Assembly (NCBI RefSeq): GCF_003073045.1
Contig: NC_037594.1
Coordinates: 24,930,927 to 24,994,926, forward strand
Source of the DNA: Pomacea canaliculata
Lineage: Eukaryota > Mollusca > Gastropoda > Architaenioglossa > Ampullariidae
Length of the DNA: 64,000 bases
Direction: 5' to 3'
In this document: positions 1 to 12,717 of the stretch, one piece after another
Numbering within the stretch: the first letter of the stretch is position 1
Layout: each line of letters begins with the position of its first letter
The notes under the pieces: model-generated
Database searches by the model: none
What the model saw: the letters and a program-made list of their open reading frames with translations, nothing else
Told to the model about the DNA's origin: nothing
Program-made: the position numbers and the translations under genes

Positions 1-1049
1 CATACCAGTTGAACAAAAGGAATTACGGTAACAAACGGTACATAACCTTTAAAATTTATGATGTTCAGACTACAGCGCTTCCAATGAGGTTTTGTGTTCA
101 CAACGTGAACGGTCCGTGTCCTCGACCGTCTCTGCCTGCCGACTCAATACGAGCCAGCGTGAGAGAGACTGCGCCAATCGACTCGGGAGACTAGCCTTGC
201 ACAGCACAGCACCAAGTCGCTATGACCTCAATACTCGACAGCCCAGTCCTTCCCCTTCACCTCCCACCCTTAGCACAAGAAGCAATAGAGTAAAATAGTT
301 ATAGTGAATACATACCAAAAGTGTAAGGAAAGAAGAATGGTTAAAACACAAAACGAAGATACATTGTTGGTTGTATCGAATGTTGTAATGAGTCAAAAGT
401 TGGTCGTGCCTGCAGGCAGCAGATGATAATCAAATAAAGGATTCCCCGCCTACAGGCTGACGTCATATCCGTAGGAAATACCTGTTGATCTCAGCCGACA
501 AACATTCACTAATTTTGTTTTTTTTTTCTTAATGAGACAGACAGAGTGATACAAATTGCAGAATAAATTAATTTTGGTACTATAATTTTACTTAATATAC
601 TATAACATTTAAAATAGCTTGTAGGTGACGAGACTAGACCAAAAATAAAAGACCAGCGATTGGTTGGGCATGTCCTCGTGACCTGAAAGGCTACAGAGTT
701 TGTAAATAGTCCTGGGAGGAGAGTGCGTAGTACATGTAGTTCTTTGTGCTGATGGACTGAATAGTTCCGACCTCTTATACAGCAACATTTCTTTTGTGAA
801 TTGATGTCGAAAGAGGTAAACTTGTTGAGCAATAGGATTTGATGTGAGTTATGGTGTGGAAATCTTCCTAGTAAGTTTCTCGTTTCCTCGAAACTGTACG
901 GAACTTATCTATGTCTTAATCCAAATAGGACATCTTTGATTTTGCACAAAGTTTTCAAGGCCTTTGTTTTGAAATAGTTTGGAAGCTCTGCATCGGGCTT
1001 TACCTAGCACCGCCGGTGCCTTTGTGACCTCAAATATACTGGGAAACCA
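1..1049. other. Upstream region of the PNRC-type gene
   Basis: No convincing coding exon was found. Short open frames at 9-298 have no recognisable domain and overlap each other. A full palindromic CRE (TGACGTCA) lies at 458-465 and an inverted CCAAT box (ATTGG) near 657-662. The stretch just before 1050 could be 5' UTR. A possible untranslated exon ending near 815 (AG|GTAAAC) cannot be confirmed from sequence alone. Confidence 0.5.
458..465. promoter_or_regulatory. Palindromic CRE upstream of PNRC-type gene
   Basis: TGACGTCA is the full cAMP-response-element palindrome bound by CREB/ATF factors. It sits about 590 bases before the start codon of the gene at 1050. Whether it is used is inference; a chance 8-mer is possible in a window of this size. 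Confidence 0.35.
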
Positions 1050-1556
1050 ATGGTTGCTTTAAGCATGGCAGAAAACCTCAAGGAAAGTAAAAAGGCAACA
1101 CCCAAAAGCAAGAGAGCAGCAGGGACAGGAGATAAGAGCCCAAGAGAAAAAATGCTACTCAGTAGCCCTCGACAGAGAAATTACCAATTCAAGAACTGTC
1201 CGAACAGCCCAACAATCGAGTGTGTCGCGGATGTGGCATTTGCTCGATTCCTGGAAACATTGAAAAGTCCCAAATCTCAGGTGATATTTTATAATCAACG
1301 AATGCAGAGGGAAATTCAAGATGGCGGCTTGGGTCCTGTTCCGTCCAAGGTCGACAGCTCGTGCCACGATAGCAGCGACTCCGAGGATATGTTCGCAGGC
1401 TCTAAGTATGAACATCCTCCTGCGGCAGACGTCTTGCCTAAGCCTCCAACTAGCTGGATGGTAAATGGAAATGAAGAAACTACTGCTTTTGATTTTGGTG
1501 ATAAAGGGACTGTTGTGTCAGACTATTTGAAGATGCTGCTTAAAGTGCAGGCCTGA
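1050..1556 (+). CDS. PNRC2: PNRC1/PNRC2-type proline-rich nuclear receptor coactivator
   Basis: This is an uninterrupted reading frame of 168 codons. The C-terminal third matches the PNRC family in order: AGSKYEHPP, then VLPKPPTSW (the proline-rich motif that in vertebrate PNRC2 contacts DCP1A and SH3 or receptor partners), then a terminal LKMLLKVQ containing an LXXLL nuclear-receptor box. Vertebrate PNRC2 ends almost identically (LLKVQV). The N-terminal half is basic, rich in K, S and P, and not conserved. Family members link nuclear receptors and the Upf1 / decapping machinery to mRNA decay, acting in nucleus and P-bodies. Two starts are possible: 1050, or the ATG at 1065, which has the better Kozak context (A at -3, G at +4). 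The length (163-168 aa) is close to that of human PNRC2 (139 aa). The symbol is by family resemblance; PNRC1 and PNRC2 are probably not separated in molluscs. Confidence 0.88.
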   Translation: MVALSMAENLKESKKATPKSKRAAGTGDKSPREKMLLSSPRQRNYQFKNCPNSPTIECVADVAFARFLETLKSPKSQVIFYNQRMQREIQDGGLGPVPSKVDSSCHDSSDSEDMFAGSKYEHPPAADVLPKPPTSWMVNGNEETTAFDFGDKGTVVSDYLKMLLKVQA

Positions 1557-3382
1557 CCTTAATAGGTCGCCAGACTTTTTTTTCACAGTATTAGATGACT
1601 CTATGGACAAAATGGACAGCCCACTGCCAGAGCATTCCAGTGATATTTTGTACTTTGTACTTGACCAATTTTAAATGATCATGATGAGTAACTTTTTTCA
1701 TGTTCTGTCTAGATATTACTGGTTTAGGTCTTTATCTGTCTTCCATTGTTTGTGTCCTGCAAATCACATTGAATATATTTGAAAGAAAAGTAAGTCTATT
1801 TTGGCATGATTTTTAAATGAAATATTTTCATTAAAGTATGAAAATATTTCAAAAGATATTGTCTACGGACAGCTATTTCAAATGGCAACTTCTTTCTAGC
1901 CATTTGCATGGGAAATTTGAAGCACTTTGGCTTCATTCTAACGAGTGATGACAGGACCAAACAACATAAACCATAATCATCCATCTTTATTTGTGCTATT
2001 GACAAGCTAAATCATACACTTTTTCAAGGGCAGTTGCCATTATTTCATCACTGTATGAAAGATTTCAATGAGTGTGTGTGTTGTGTAAATTTTAAATCCA
2101 CTTAGTCCAGATAAAATGTCATAATTTGAGCTGTTATGTGAACATATCAATATCATATCATCATAGTATTCCATTGTGATAACTTTCTGCCAGCATACCA
2201 ATATAAGAAATTATAAACCCTGCCAAGGAGGTCTGTAAAAAATTTATTAAAATGTTTAATCAATTATAAATCTAGGTCAGAAGCTGTTTGGTTTAACACA
2301 TCCCATTTTGAAAACAGTAATGAGCTTATCATGTATAGTCTTGCATTTAATCAAAAGTTGAAATGTCGTTATGTTGATGACAACATAGCATTAGAGATCA
2401 GTTCATCTCGAAGCAAACATTTTTATGGTTTTGTCTTTTAGAATTAGCCTACTGTTCATATTGTGCAAAACATTTAGATTATTTAATAGGAAATTTTATT
2501 TGTACCAGAAGGTATTTTAGTATTGCAGAAGAATTTTTTGTTGATGCAGAGATTTGGGGAGAGTGTGTGCAAAGATTATAATAGCTGTTGTTTTTGGGGG
2601 AAGGAGGGAGTTGGTTAGTTTAATTTCATACTCAACCAAGAACAATATTACACGTTAGGTAAAGAGATTTTTAGTTAATTCAGCTAGAAAATGGTGTGTG
2701 CAGAGTTCTTCACAAAGAAATTGTTGTGGACTTAAGCATCATGCTACTTTTTTTATGCAATGCAGCATGTGTTGCTACCTAAACTGAGGAGCCACGATGC
2801 CATTCCCAGAACTAGAACCTGCACATTTCCAAGTGATTTTATCCACATTTAAATCTACTCCACTTCACCTCTCGTGGATGTTTTCCTGCCTGTAAACAGT
2901 GTTTGTTGGACCAAATTTGTTCAACAACTATTTGGTGGTGAAACCTGATCTGTCAGCATGTAGTGACACTGATACTACTTCTGTGTTTTTTTGCAAAATT
3001 GTATGAACTGATTAACCATCACCTTGCCTTCATCATACAACTGCCCTTGGATCATCAGTTCTTGTTCATCTGTCAGCTATCCCTCATCCTCCGGGTCCTT
3101 TTTAGGGCCCACATATGTTCCAGGAGGAGACCTTGCAAAGTCTTACAGTGGTGTTTGTTTTTGTCTGTATGTCTTGTCATGTAATGCAGTTATGCTGCTG
3201 TCTGCATGTGTTTGTGAAAGAGACGTGAGCTATTCGTCCTATCCTATCAAGACCAGAGATCAGGACTGAGTGCTTACTGGTATATGAAGAAATCAGCTTT
3301 GACAGACTGTAACACCCCAGTTGATCAAAAAGTAAGCAGCAATGTGTGTGCTACTTGAATGGTGTATATTTAAGTAGATGTA
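1557..3382. other. 3' UTR and intergenic DNA
   Basis: AT-rich sequence following the PNRC-type stop codon, probably holding its 3' UTR. The reading frames at 2963-3269 have no domain resemblance and overlap in two frames, so I do not call them genes. No repeat structure was recognised. Confidence 0.5.
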
Positions 3383-5368
3383 CAGTGTTCCCTCGCTACT
3401 TCGCGGTTCATATATCGCGGATTCACTACTTCGCGGTTGTTTTTTTTTAGTTAAGTATCGATCGATACTTCGGCGCTAGGAATTATCGTTCTACAAAATA
3501 CCATAGATATTTCAACAGGTAAAAGACGAAAAATGTAGCTATATTTGTATTTCTATTAAAATACCATGGTTATTGAGATGTTGAAAGCAGACGTGAATGT
3601 GACAGCTCCCAAGCTGACTGAAATCTTCAGGCAAATTTGGGAATCAGGGCAGCTCCCTGTTGCATGGAAGACAGGGCTCATCTTCAAGTTACCCAAGAAA
3701 GGAGATCTTGGAGACTGCAATAATTGGAGGGGCATAACACTTCTTTCCCTCACCAGCAAGGTCTTCAGCAAGATTGTTTTGTCAAGACTGACGGCAACTC
3801 TTGAGAAAGACCTCCGACCACAGCAAGCAGGATTTCGCCCTGGGCGATCCTGCTCCGAACACATCTTCATTCTGCGACAGATTCTGGAGCAGAGCAACGA
3901 GTGGAACACACCGCTGTACATCAATTTCATCGACCTGGAGAAGGCTTTTGACAGCATCCACCGCGAGTCCTTATGGAAGATCCTGAGGCATTACGGAGTC
4001 CCTGCAAAACTTGTTCAGGTCATTGCAATGCTGTACAGCGATTTCAAATCCCAGGTTGTCTGTGACACAGAGCTCACAGACCCCTTCAACGTCAGTACTG
4101 GGGTGAAGCAGGGCTGCATTCTGTCGCCGTTCCTCTTCATCCTGGCCATGGACTGGATCATGAAGACTTCCACCGACAGCGAGAGGAGAGGGCTCAGATG
4201 GACCATGACTATGACAGCAACAACAGCACTGGAAGACTTGGACTTTGCTGATGACATTGCCCTGCTGTCACACCGCCACCAAGACATGCAGGAAAAAACA
4301 AAGGCCTTCTCAGAAACAGCTGGAAACCTTGGCTTGAAGGTCAGCACCAAAAAGACTAACAGCATGAGAGTGAACGCCAGAGTCCAAGACAGCATCAAAC
4401 TAAATGGAGAAGAGATTAAGGAAGTTGACAGTTTCACCTATCTTGGGTCCAAAATGTCAAACACTGGGGATGCGGAGGTGGAGATTCGAGCCCGACTGGC
4501 GAAAGCCAGCCAGGCCTTCGCCTCGCTCAGGAGCACATGGAAGGCAAAAAACATCAGCCAGAAGATCAAGCTGAGAATCTTCAAGTCAAATGTGATCAGC
4601 ACCCTCCTTTACGGATCAGAATCTTGGAAGATGACCAAAACCATCAGTAACAAGCTTGACGTCTTCCAAAACAGATGCCTCAGGCGCATACTTAACATCT
4701 TTTGGCCAAACACCATCACCAACGAAGAACTCCACCGAAGAACTGAAACCGAGTCCATCACCACGCAGGTTCAACGAAGGCGTTGGCGATGGATTGGACA
4801 TGTGCTCCGCCAGCAGACAGCAGACCTTTCCAGAGTCGCCCTACGATGGACTCCAGACGGCCGAAGAAAACGAGGCCGCCCAAAGGAAACTTGGAGAAGA
4901 ACAGTGGAAAGGGAGATGAAGGGAAAGGGCTGGACATGGGGTCACCTAGAGCGGGTTTCAGCCGATCGACATCGGTGGCGGACTCTGGTTGAGGCCTTAT
5001 GTGCAACCTGATGCACGAAGAGGAATAGATAGATAGATAGACCATGGTTATTTTGCAGATAGAAAGAAAAAAATAATTGTGTAACAGAAATCCATTGCTA
5101 TGCGTAAGCGACAAGCCATGATTGTTATCTCCCATCTCGCAGCCAGTTAGCATCAGTTTGTTGGGTTTCTCTGAGTAAAGTTATAATTTTTTTTACACTA
5201 ATTTGTTATTGTACTGTACTAATACCATGAATAATATATTACTTTACACTCACATGATATTGTTTTACATGTATATATTATTATTGCATGTATGTCCCTA
5301 TTTCGCGGAAATTCGTTTATCGCAGCTGATCATGGCACCTATCCCCCGCGATAAACGAGGGAACACTG
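3383..5368. mobile_element. Tigger/pogo-like MITE (copy 1), split by a LINE insertion
   Basis: The outer ends are terminal inverted repeats starting CAGTGTTCCCTCG on both sides, bounded by TA dinucleotides (3381-3382 and 5369-5370), as expected for pogo/Tigger elements of the Tc1/mariner superfamily. Removing the internal LINE and one copy of its 12-bp duplication leaves about 508 bp, which aligns end to end with the uninterrupted copy at 10722-11225. There is no transposase frame, so the element is non-autonomous. Superfamily assignment rests on the TA duplication and end sequence only. Confidence 0.88.
3575..5040 (+). mobile_element. 5'-truncated RTE-clade LINE inserted in the MITE
   Basis: A reverse-transcriptase frame open from the insertion point to 5011. 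It has the finger motif LPKKGDL..CNNWRGI, GFRPGRS, the palm KQGCILSPFLF, the catalytic FADDIALL, and the RTE-type tail RRRWRWIGHVL...GRPKETWRR. The endonuclease half is absent, so the copy is 5'-truncated, as is common after target-primed reverse transcription. The 3' end is a short (ATAG)n tract. A 12-bp duplication (ACCATGGTTATT, at 3563-3574 and 5041-5052) flanks it exactly. The ATG at 3566 lies in the duplicated target, so it is not a native start. The intact reading frame suggests recent insertion. The protein is not expected to be active without the endonuclease. Confidence 0.93.
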
Positions 5369-7260
5369 TACACCTTTGCAGCTGAGACCCAGGCCATTCA
5401 TCTGGCAATTGCTGCCATTGAGGCAGAATATGCTTATCAACTGCAACAAGACAGAACAGTTTTGTTGTTTGCAAAGATGCATTAATGGTTTTTATAAGGC
5501 TAAATAGTAGCACCTTGAAATTCCAGCCAGAGAAATATGTGCTGGGTCATTCACGCTGTTAGCTGCTGATCAAAAGATCATCTTTTTCTCCTTTCACAAT
5601 GATAGTTGTTATAATACTTCCCCACCACCACTACTCTCTAAGAAAAAATTATGACATAGTTGTGTTACATGACAAAATCTTGAAATATCGATCTAAAATA
5701 TCTTTTCTGTGCTTTAACTTTGTTGACCTCAAAATAATTGGAAAGTGCTTCATTTCATCAATGTTGCTTCTCACTGATGCACTTTGAATTTTGTGAATGT
5801 TAATTAGGTTTTGGCTTTGAGAACATCTGAAGAATAATAAGGTATGTATTATTTTTATTAGGTGGTGAACTGTACCAAAGTAAGGAATGGGCAACTACAT
5901 TTTCAGTTTTCCTGCTTTGTCCTCACCAATAAGAAATTTTATGCTATAGATATCTATTATGTAACATGGATATGATATTACATCTTCACATTTATTGTAC
6001 AGTGGCTGTTTTGGGATAATTTCCATGGAAGTCAATGGATCATCCATTCATGTTGTGACTAATACCAACTGACCACCAGTTAAGGTGGTCTTCTGGCAAA
6101 GCTCACCAATTATCTTCAGCATCAAGCAAGTTTTGCCTGTTCTACCTCTGCCTATCTCAGCGCCAACCACTACACCATGAGGGGGCAATGCCTACCATTT
6201 GGCCTGGCATAACCAAAGTAGCTGTAACAGGACACGAAATTCAGCAAATGTAGGTTTTTTTTCATAGCAACACAAATTTATACTAAGTGAAAATATTATG
6301 GAAGGGACTCTGTTATACACATATACAGCTTCCTCTGGGAGCTAATTATACACACATTTTACAGACTCAATGGTTGCTTGAATATACTTTTGCTAATTTT
6401 AGTGAGAAAATTTACACCGTCACTAACTTGGAGTGTGTGGAACTATGTGTATGAGGTGTAGCACCCACATGCTGCTTAGCAACCACCCTTATAAGAATCA
6501 CAAATACATGTGCACATAGAGGACGCCACTCTTGTTGCCTTGACCCTGTTGAGAGAGATCTGGCTTTTTTTCTACTTTATCTTAGCGAGTAGTTTGAATA
6601 GTAGCTGGTAGTGTAAGATTGCAAGAATGGACAGTTTCTCATATATATATATGGAGTCATGTGCTTCTTTAACAGATTCTGGCCTTTCCATGCTTGATCA
6701 CTGTCAACATCATGGAGGACATCTAACTGCCTTTGTTGCGTAAGTATTTGCTTATACTTTAGCCTAGAGTTTTGAGTACACATGGCACCTGACAGACATG
6801 AAGACAGCAATTAAAAGCGAGGTTCTAAAGGAGCTCTTGGGGTTTTTTTCCTGTATGCTTAATGTCATACTTGAGGTATCATGTAATGTCTGTGTGTGTG
6901 ATGAATGCCATTGTGTTGCAATTATGTCGTCACTGATGTAATTAAAATTGGTGCCAATGAACATTCACCAAAACATTTATCCCATCACTGCACTCTGGGT
7001 ACAATGCCATCTTGTTCACATAGATACAGACACTCAGGAAAACTTGCAACATGAGAGCATTCCCTCTTTAATGCTTCTCCATCCTTCACTAAGCAAGGCC
7101 AGAATCCAAGAGATTTTAAAAAATAGGTTAGGGCTTAAGAAAACTGTACATATACAGAGGAATACACTGCAACTTCAAAACTTTTGCGATAATGACATGA
7201 AAATTGATGCTAAAACTACTGTGGTTAACATTCTAGTATAAACAGAATTTACAATAACTG
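5369..7260. other. Intergenic DNA, nothing recognised
   Basis: AT-rich, with only short open frames lacking domains. A TA microsatellite lies near 6639-6650. No gene, RNA or element boundary was found. Confidence 0.45.
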
Positions 7261-7261
7261 G

Positions 7262-7525
7262 CACATTTTGAACAGTGAAGAGAGCAGTATTTATGTTAGA
7301 GAGATAAATATTGTATACAGCATTCTGAACAGTGAAAAGAGCAGTATGAGGTGTGTACATGTGTGTGTTAGAGAGATGAATAGTGTATACAACATTTTGA
7401 ACAGTGAAAAGAAGAGTATGCAAGTGTGTATGCAATGGTAAGAGAAGGTAAACATAAAACATTTTTAACAGTGAAAAGAGCAGCATAAGAAGTATGTTTA
7501 TAAGAGATAAATATTGTACAAAACA
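7262..7525. repeat. Degenerate minisatellite, unit about 60-65 bp, about 4 copies
   Basis: The core ACATTTTGAACAGTGAA followed by AGAGCAGTAT recurs near 7263, 7320, 7391 and 7460, each followed by a GTTAGAGAGAT-like and AATATTGTATA-like segment. The copies have diverged in the middle. The overlapping minus-strand frame here is an artefact of the repeat. Confidence 0.75.
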
Positions 7526-10480
7526 GTATAGTTCTGCTGTAGGTGGCATTCCTGCCTATGGAGAGAACCTGAGAACAAATGCCTCAAAACATTGCATTGT
7601 ACAGTAATATACAACCACAGACAAACGGGGAATAGTGAACATTGTCAGAAACAGTTACAAAGAAAAGTCAACCATTTATCACAAAGTCTGTTGATTCAAC
7701 TCCTGTATAAGCGTTTGTGAACAACTTTTATCTGAAACATTATGAGACTATACTTCTTGCTGTCAAATCAGGAAAATACAGGCTTTTTTAAAATTGGAGC
7801 ATGGGATTCTTTCCTTATGGCTGTGGTTTCTTCTAGAGCTAAATGTGAAATGCTATTACATACATCTCTATTTCATTGGCATAAGATTGTGAAAAACACA
7901 TTGCAAGATTCATCGCGCTACTAAAAAAGAAACAAAACTGCAATGAAAGATGTTATTTGTCAAGATAATGGTCTGCCATAAAATGTGCATCATTCAAAAG
8001 AACTCAACCACAAACACATACCATGTAACCAAATTTAGTGAGGGGCTGTTTGAAACGTCCAGGAAATGTACTAGTATGCGTTGTTTTGACTGTTGTATCT
8101 CACAAATAAAGCTGAGCAGTGGTTATGCATGTTTGTGGTGTGTGTGGTGGTTGATTATGCACAAATATGCTGTTTGTCTGCTCCCAGCCAAATTTGGCAG
8201 GAATATTTGCTTTATGGCTGGCTAATGGGCTATGTGTTTAGTTGGCATAAGTTGCCCTGGAGCATGTTTTTGTGTGTGTGTGTGTTCTGTTACCAGTAGG
8301 TCCAGACGAAGCAATAATGCACAGGTAAACTATTCAGAACAAATATGGACAATGTTCTAATTTGAGATGTACCAATGGAAGAGAGGATGAACCAGCAAGT
8401 TACAGAGAAAATAAAAGAACAAAAATTAGGAGGGGGTGAGTAAGCAAGACAGTCATAGAGAGGAAGGATAGAGAGGTAGAAAGAAAAAGAAAAGAGAGCT
8501 AGATGTGTGCAGTGAATAGCACCAGAATTCTTTTCTTTTCGCTTAAAATTGTGTCCTTGTTACTGAACATAAGCAAGCTGGACAATATTGTTGCAGCTGA
8601 AAGAGTAAGCAGCAGAAATTAAGCCTGGTGTCTCATTGCATGGGCTAATGTTAGTGAATGTTGTGTATGTGTAAACAGTTAAAATCAACATTTAACACTT
8701 GTTGGTACCTCTTGGTTCACTTAAATCACAAAGTTTTGCTTGGAAAGGTACTCAAAGATAAGCTCCTAGCAATTTTTTTTATCTATTTACTCTATGTAGC
8801 CATAACTTTTCTCTCCAGCTCTTGTTAGAAAACTAAGCATCAATTTTGAGTCTTCTCAGACAGAAGCAGATTCATCTGAGTATTATTATTGTTTCATTAT
8901 TTTTGTTCGATGGTGTATTACACGGCAATGTAGAACATTTGTGCAAACATGTGCACATCTGGGACATTTTGTGTGCTGGCAGCAAGATACATGGCCACTG
9001 ACCTCAAATCTGGTGTCAGCTACTTTCTCACTAATCTGAGCTTTTTGCTTGCTTTGTAATGTGACCAGCAAAATTGTCCCAGACTCTACACTCTTCCACA
9101 ACACATTGCATCCTTGTATGCTACAGGACATATTACAGACAACAGATGTGGAAATCTACTAGTGGCAACTAGTCTGCTGCTGAAAGTGTGACAATAGACA
9201 TAGTACATGAACTAATACAGGTTTGCAATGTCACCAAAATAGGTTGATCAAGTCTTAGCAGCAATGGCTAAATGGCCATCACAAATGTCTACAGCAAGAA
9301 ATGCAGAAATATAAATATATTCAAATGATGCGATAGCATGACATGATCCGTAATTAACTGCACTGACAATTTAATATATTTTATACAGCATTTAGGGGCT
9401 TATCTAACATGTAGCCTTTGTACAGGGAATGAACACTTTTACTTAGACTGGGCAAAATAACCATTTGTTAAGCTGATAATATGAAGCAAGATCTATTAGA
9501 CAAGGAACTATCATTCTACATTCTCTCCTGTTGACCACCAGCATGAAGCATCTCGTAAAATGTAATCTGCAACAATACTGAGACAGGTCTACCAGTGGTT
9601 CATTTTGATGTGGAATTACACAAAAAGATGACACAAGTAAAATTGAAAGATTATGTCTGTTTTGTAAAACATTAAAGAATTTAAAACATATTAAAGTACT
9701 GCTTGTTGATGAGAAGATTGTTTCTGGTGTGGCCTTTTACCCATAATTATTTAACATTCTACATCTACCCATCTTTTTTTTGGGTCACACACCCTTTTTC
9801 ACAAAGATTTGCTGAAAGAATACACAGTAAAGGGATCCACAAAGGACTTTAGCGGCAAAACATGGCCTCAAAACACAATGCATATTGTAGCCACAGAGTC
9901 CATGTCACCTTCGTGTGTATCGATAATTAAGGCTGGTGTCAGATTTGTGTCTTCACCTGACAACCGCAAAGTTGACTCAATGTGGCAGATCACTTTCAAC
10001 AGATCTTTGTGATTTTATTTATGATATGATCCATGTCGGTCTGCATAATCCATGTCTTGTCTACTGTACAGGCTGTCCTGATTTCCTACCACTCCTGCTT
10101 CATCCTCATCGGATGACAGATAGTGTTACTTCATTTTCTGCCATTCCCATCTTCTCACCATCGCTTTAAGGGACTGCAACCAATGGATGGTGCTACACTG
10201 CTTCGGCAATTTGGTCTTGCAGTTTGACTCAAGCCTTTCTGAAAGGAAACAAAATATCTTAGTTTAGGGTTGTTTTCCTGGAACGGGACAATGTGTAATA
10301 CTTTTATGAAACTCTAAAGCCAAAACCCATGAGATGTCTGGAGTTTAAAAAAAACTGAAGTTTAGAGTGGGCTTCATATTATAGCCCTCTTCAAACAGTT
10401 CCAAACTACTGACTACTTAAATGGTTCCTGACCCCAACCTACTTAAACACATTTATAGTGTAATATGTGCCATCTTCAGC
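7526..10480. other. Intergenic DNA, nothing recognised
   Basis: About 3 kb without a supported gene. Simple sequence only (GT-rich near 8265-8290, an A/G-rich run near 8395-8500). The short frames have no domain resemblance. Confidence 0.45.
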
Positions 10481-10486
10481 AATCAA

Positions 10487-10720
10487 AGATAGCATGCAAC
10501 AGGTATATATCCACCATATAAACAATCAAAGAAAGCAGGAATACACACATTCATCAAATCAGCAATCAAAGAAAGCAGGCCAAACATACAAATCTGCCAT
10601 ATCAATAATCAAAGAAAGCAGGCAACAGGTACACATCCGCCATATCAACAATCAAATAAAGCAGGCAAAAGGTACACATCCACAATATCAACTATCAAAT
10701 AAAGCAGGCAAAAGGTACAT
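10487..10720. repeat. Minisatellite, unit about 45 bp, about 5 copies, interrupted by MITE copy 2
   Basis: The core CAATCAAAGAAAGCAGG (later copies CAAATAAAGCAGG) recurs near 10522, 10563, 10605, 10650 and 10693, joined by a segment like AGGTACACATCCACAATATC. The array resumes as ATCCACCATATTCAA just after the MITE ends (11226 onward), so the MITE inserted into a repeat unit. Confidence 0.8.
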
Positions 10721-10721
10721 A

Positions 10722-11225
10722 CAGTCTTCCCTCGCTACTTCGCGGTTCATCTATCGCGGATTCACTACTTTGCGTTTTTTTTTGAGTGAAGTATCGATCG
10801 ACACTTCCGTGCTGGGAATTATCGTTCTACAAAATACCATAGATATTTCAACAGGAAAAAGATGAAAAATTTAGCTATATTTGTATTTCTATTAAAATAC
10901 CATGTTTATTTTGTTGATAGAAAGAAAGAAATAATTGTGTATGAGAAATCCATTGCTATGCGTAAGCGACGAGCCATGATTGGTATCTCGCATCTCGCAG
11001 CCAGTTCGCATCAGTTTTTTGGGTTTCTCTGAGTACAGTTATAATTTTTTTACACTAATTTGTTATTGTACTGTATTAATACCATGATTAATATATTACG
11101 TTACACTCACATGATATTGTTTTACATGTACATATTATTATTGCATGTATGTCCCTATTTCGCGCAAATTCGTTTATCGTGGCTGATCATAGCACCTATC
11201 CCCCGCGATAAACGAGGGAACACTG
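10722..11225. mobile_element. Tigger/pogo-like MITE (copy 2), uninterrupted
   Basis: 504 bp with terminal inverted repeats (CAGTCTTCCCTCG at the left; the right end reads CAGTGTTCCCTCG on the minus strand) and TA duplications at 10720-10721 and 11226-11227. It is closely similar along its whole length to the two halves of the copy at 3383-5368 and preserves the LINE-free target site (near ACCATGTTTATT). It has no coding capacity. Confidence 0.9.
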
Positions 11226-12717
11226 TATCCACCATATTCAATAAATTTTGCTCGAAATCTAATCTGTCATGCCTTTCTTACAGTTTTGAAAATGATTGAA
11301 ATTCATGTGTATCTGGGCATCAGGATGTGTAAAAACTATGTAACTAATGGGTTAAGTGTATAGCTGGCAGTTAGAAGCAAGGCTGGGTGTAAAGAGAAGT
11401 TTGAAATGAAAAAAATTTTGATATTCAGTCATACAAAAATAATAAAAGTGGTTGCAGTACAAAGCTGGGACAGCAGATGAATAACTGGATCCATTGTACC
11501 TTACAGAAGAGACGTGTTTATTCTTCTGATTTACAGACAACAGAACAACTTGAGCCTGGCAGCTAGTGAAGTGAATAATGTTTAGGGCTGAACTGGTGCC
11601 CATGTTGCACAATGGTGAACTGTCTAAACCCTTTATACTAGTTTTGTACAGCATCACAAATGAGCATTTTAGCCAATGACTTAAAACGGATATGGATTCA
11701 GGGAATGGCATGATACCACATCGTCATCTAAAGTCCAAATATGAATGAAAGTGGATTTAAACAGGCTTGCATAAGGAGGATTTGTGGTCATGTTTTGTCG
11801 ACAGCATATGGAAAATCATCATCCTTCATTCCTTGAGTGGGACCGGCTGACCACCTGTTAATCTGGCCGAGCAGCCAATCAGTACCAGTTGTTGGTTGTG
11901 AGGGAGGGGAGGAACAAGGTAATCTTTTTAGTGTCAAAACCAAAGATAAATGCGACTTGTTAAATCTACTAAAGAAATGAAATACTGTTAAATACTCTTT
12001 TGAAATACTCTTTTTGTCTTTCAGAAAAGAGAACTATTGAAAACCTTTAGTTAAAAGAATTGTGACAACTCAGTGCAGCACACCTTGTATCACCAGGCAT
12101 CCTCACGCGAACACTAATACCAAAGCGTATCAACTTTGCTGATACTTATCAAAAGAGGGTGTGGCCGCAGATACATCTGGGTCAGCGCGGCTTCACTTTT
12201 CCACCTAAGTGGTCACTCTTGCTATCCTTTTTGGTCCAATTTTGTTCTAAAACTTGATGCAAAACATTAACATGCAATAGCAAAGCATGGTGCCCATGAA
12301 AGGCTGACCAAGCACAGAACTTGACATTGTTGATGTGAAACTGCACAGCAAAGACCACAACTTCAAGCACACCTCTCTCCTGTTATAACAGCCAACATGC
12401 AAGACAGTAGAAGGCAAACTAGTCAGATGATCTGTGGCAAGAACTAGAAAGATTACATGCAGCAGAGGTCATTATTTCATGCACACTTTCTCTTTCTTGT
12501 TATCACAGAACCAGAGTACAAGATAAAACACTTGACATGATTTGTGCAGCATTTGTAAAATGCCAGTGCAAGTGTTGAAGTCACAATGAAAACCAGCACA
12601 TGCATGCATACACACAGGTTAAGTGGAAATGAGAAAAATATCAAAACTCAGGGAGGGAGAACGGCGATAGAAGTGTCTCAAAGGAGGAAAGTTCTGAGGA
12701 ATGATTATCTGTGGTGG
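11226..12717. other. Region downstream of PRC1, possibly its 3' UTR or a last exon
   Basis: No confident exon. If the PRC1 exon at 12784-13002 is spliced at its GTGTGT donor, a terminal exon and 3' UTR must lie in this stretch. A short frame on the minus strand at 12182-12256 (ending KKDSKSDHLGG) is faintly like the human PRC1 C-terminus, but it is not flanked by a strong acceptor in the right phase. Confidence 0.35.

Noticed and set aside
1155..1415. 86-codon frame antisense to the PNRC-type gene
   Set aside because: It has no domain and lies fully opposite a conserved coding region.
12182..12370. Last PRC1 exon ending KKDSKSDHLGG
   Set aside because: Similarity to the human C-terminus is short, and no strong acceptor gives the needed phase; left as unproven.
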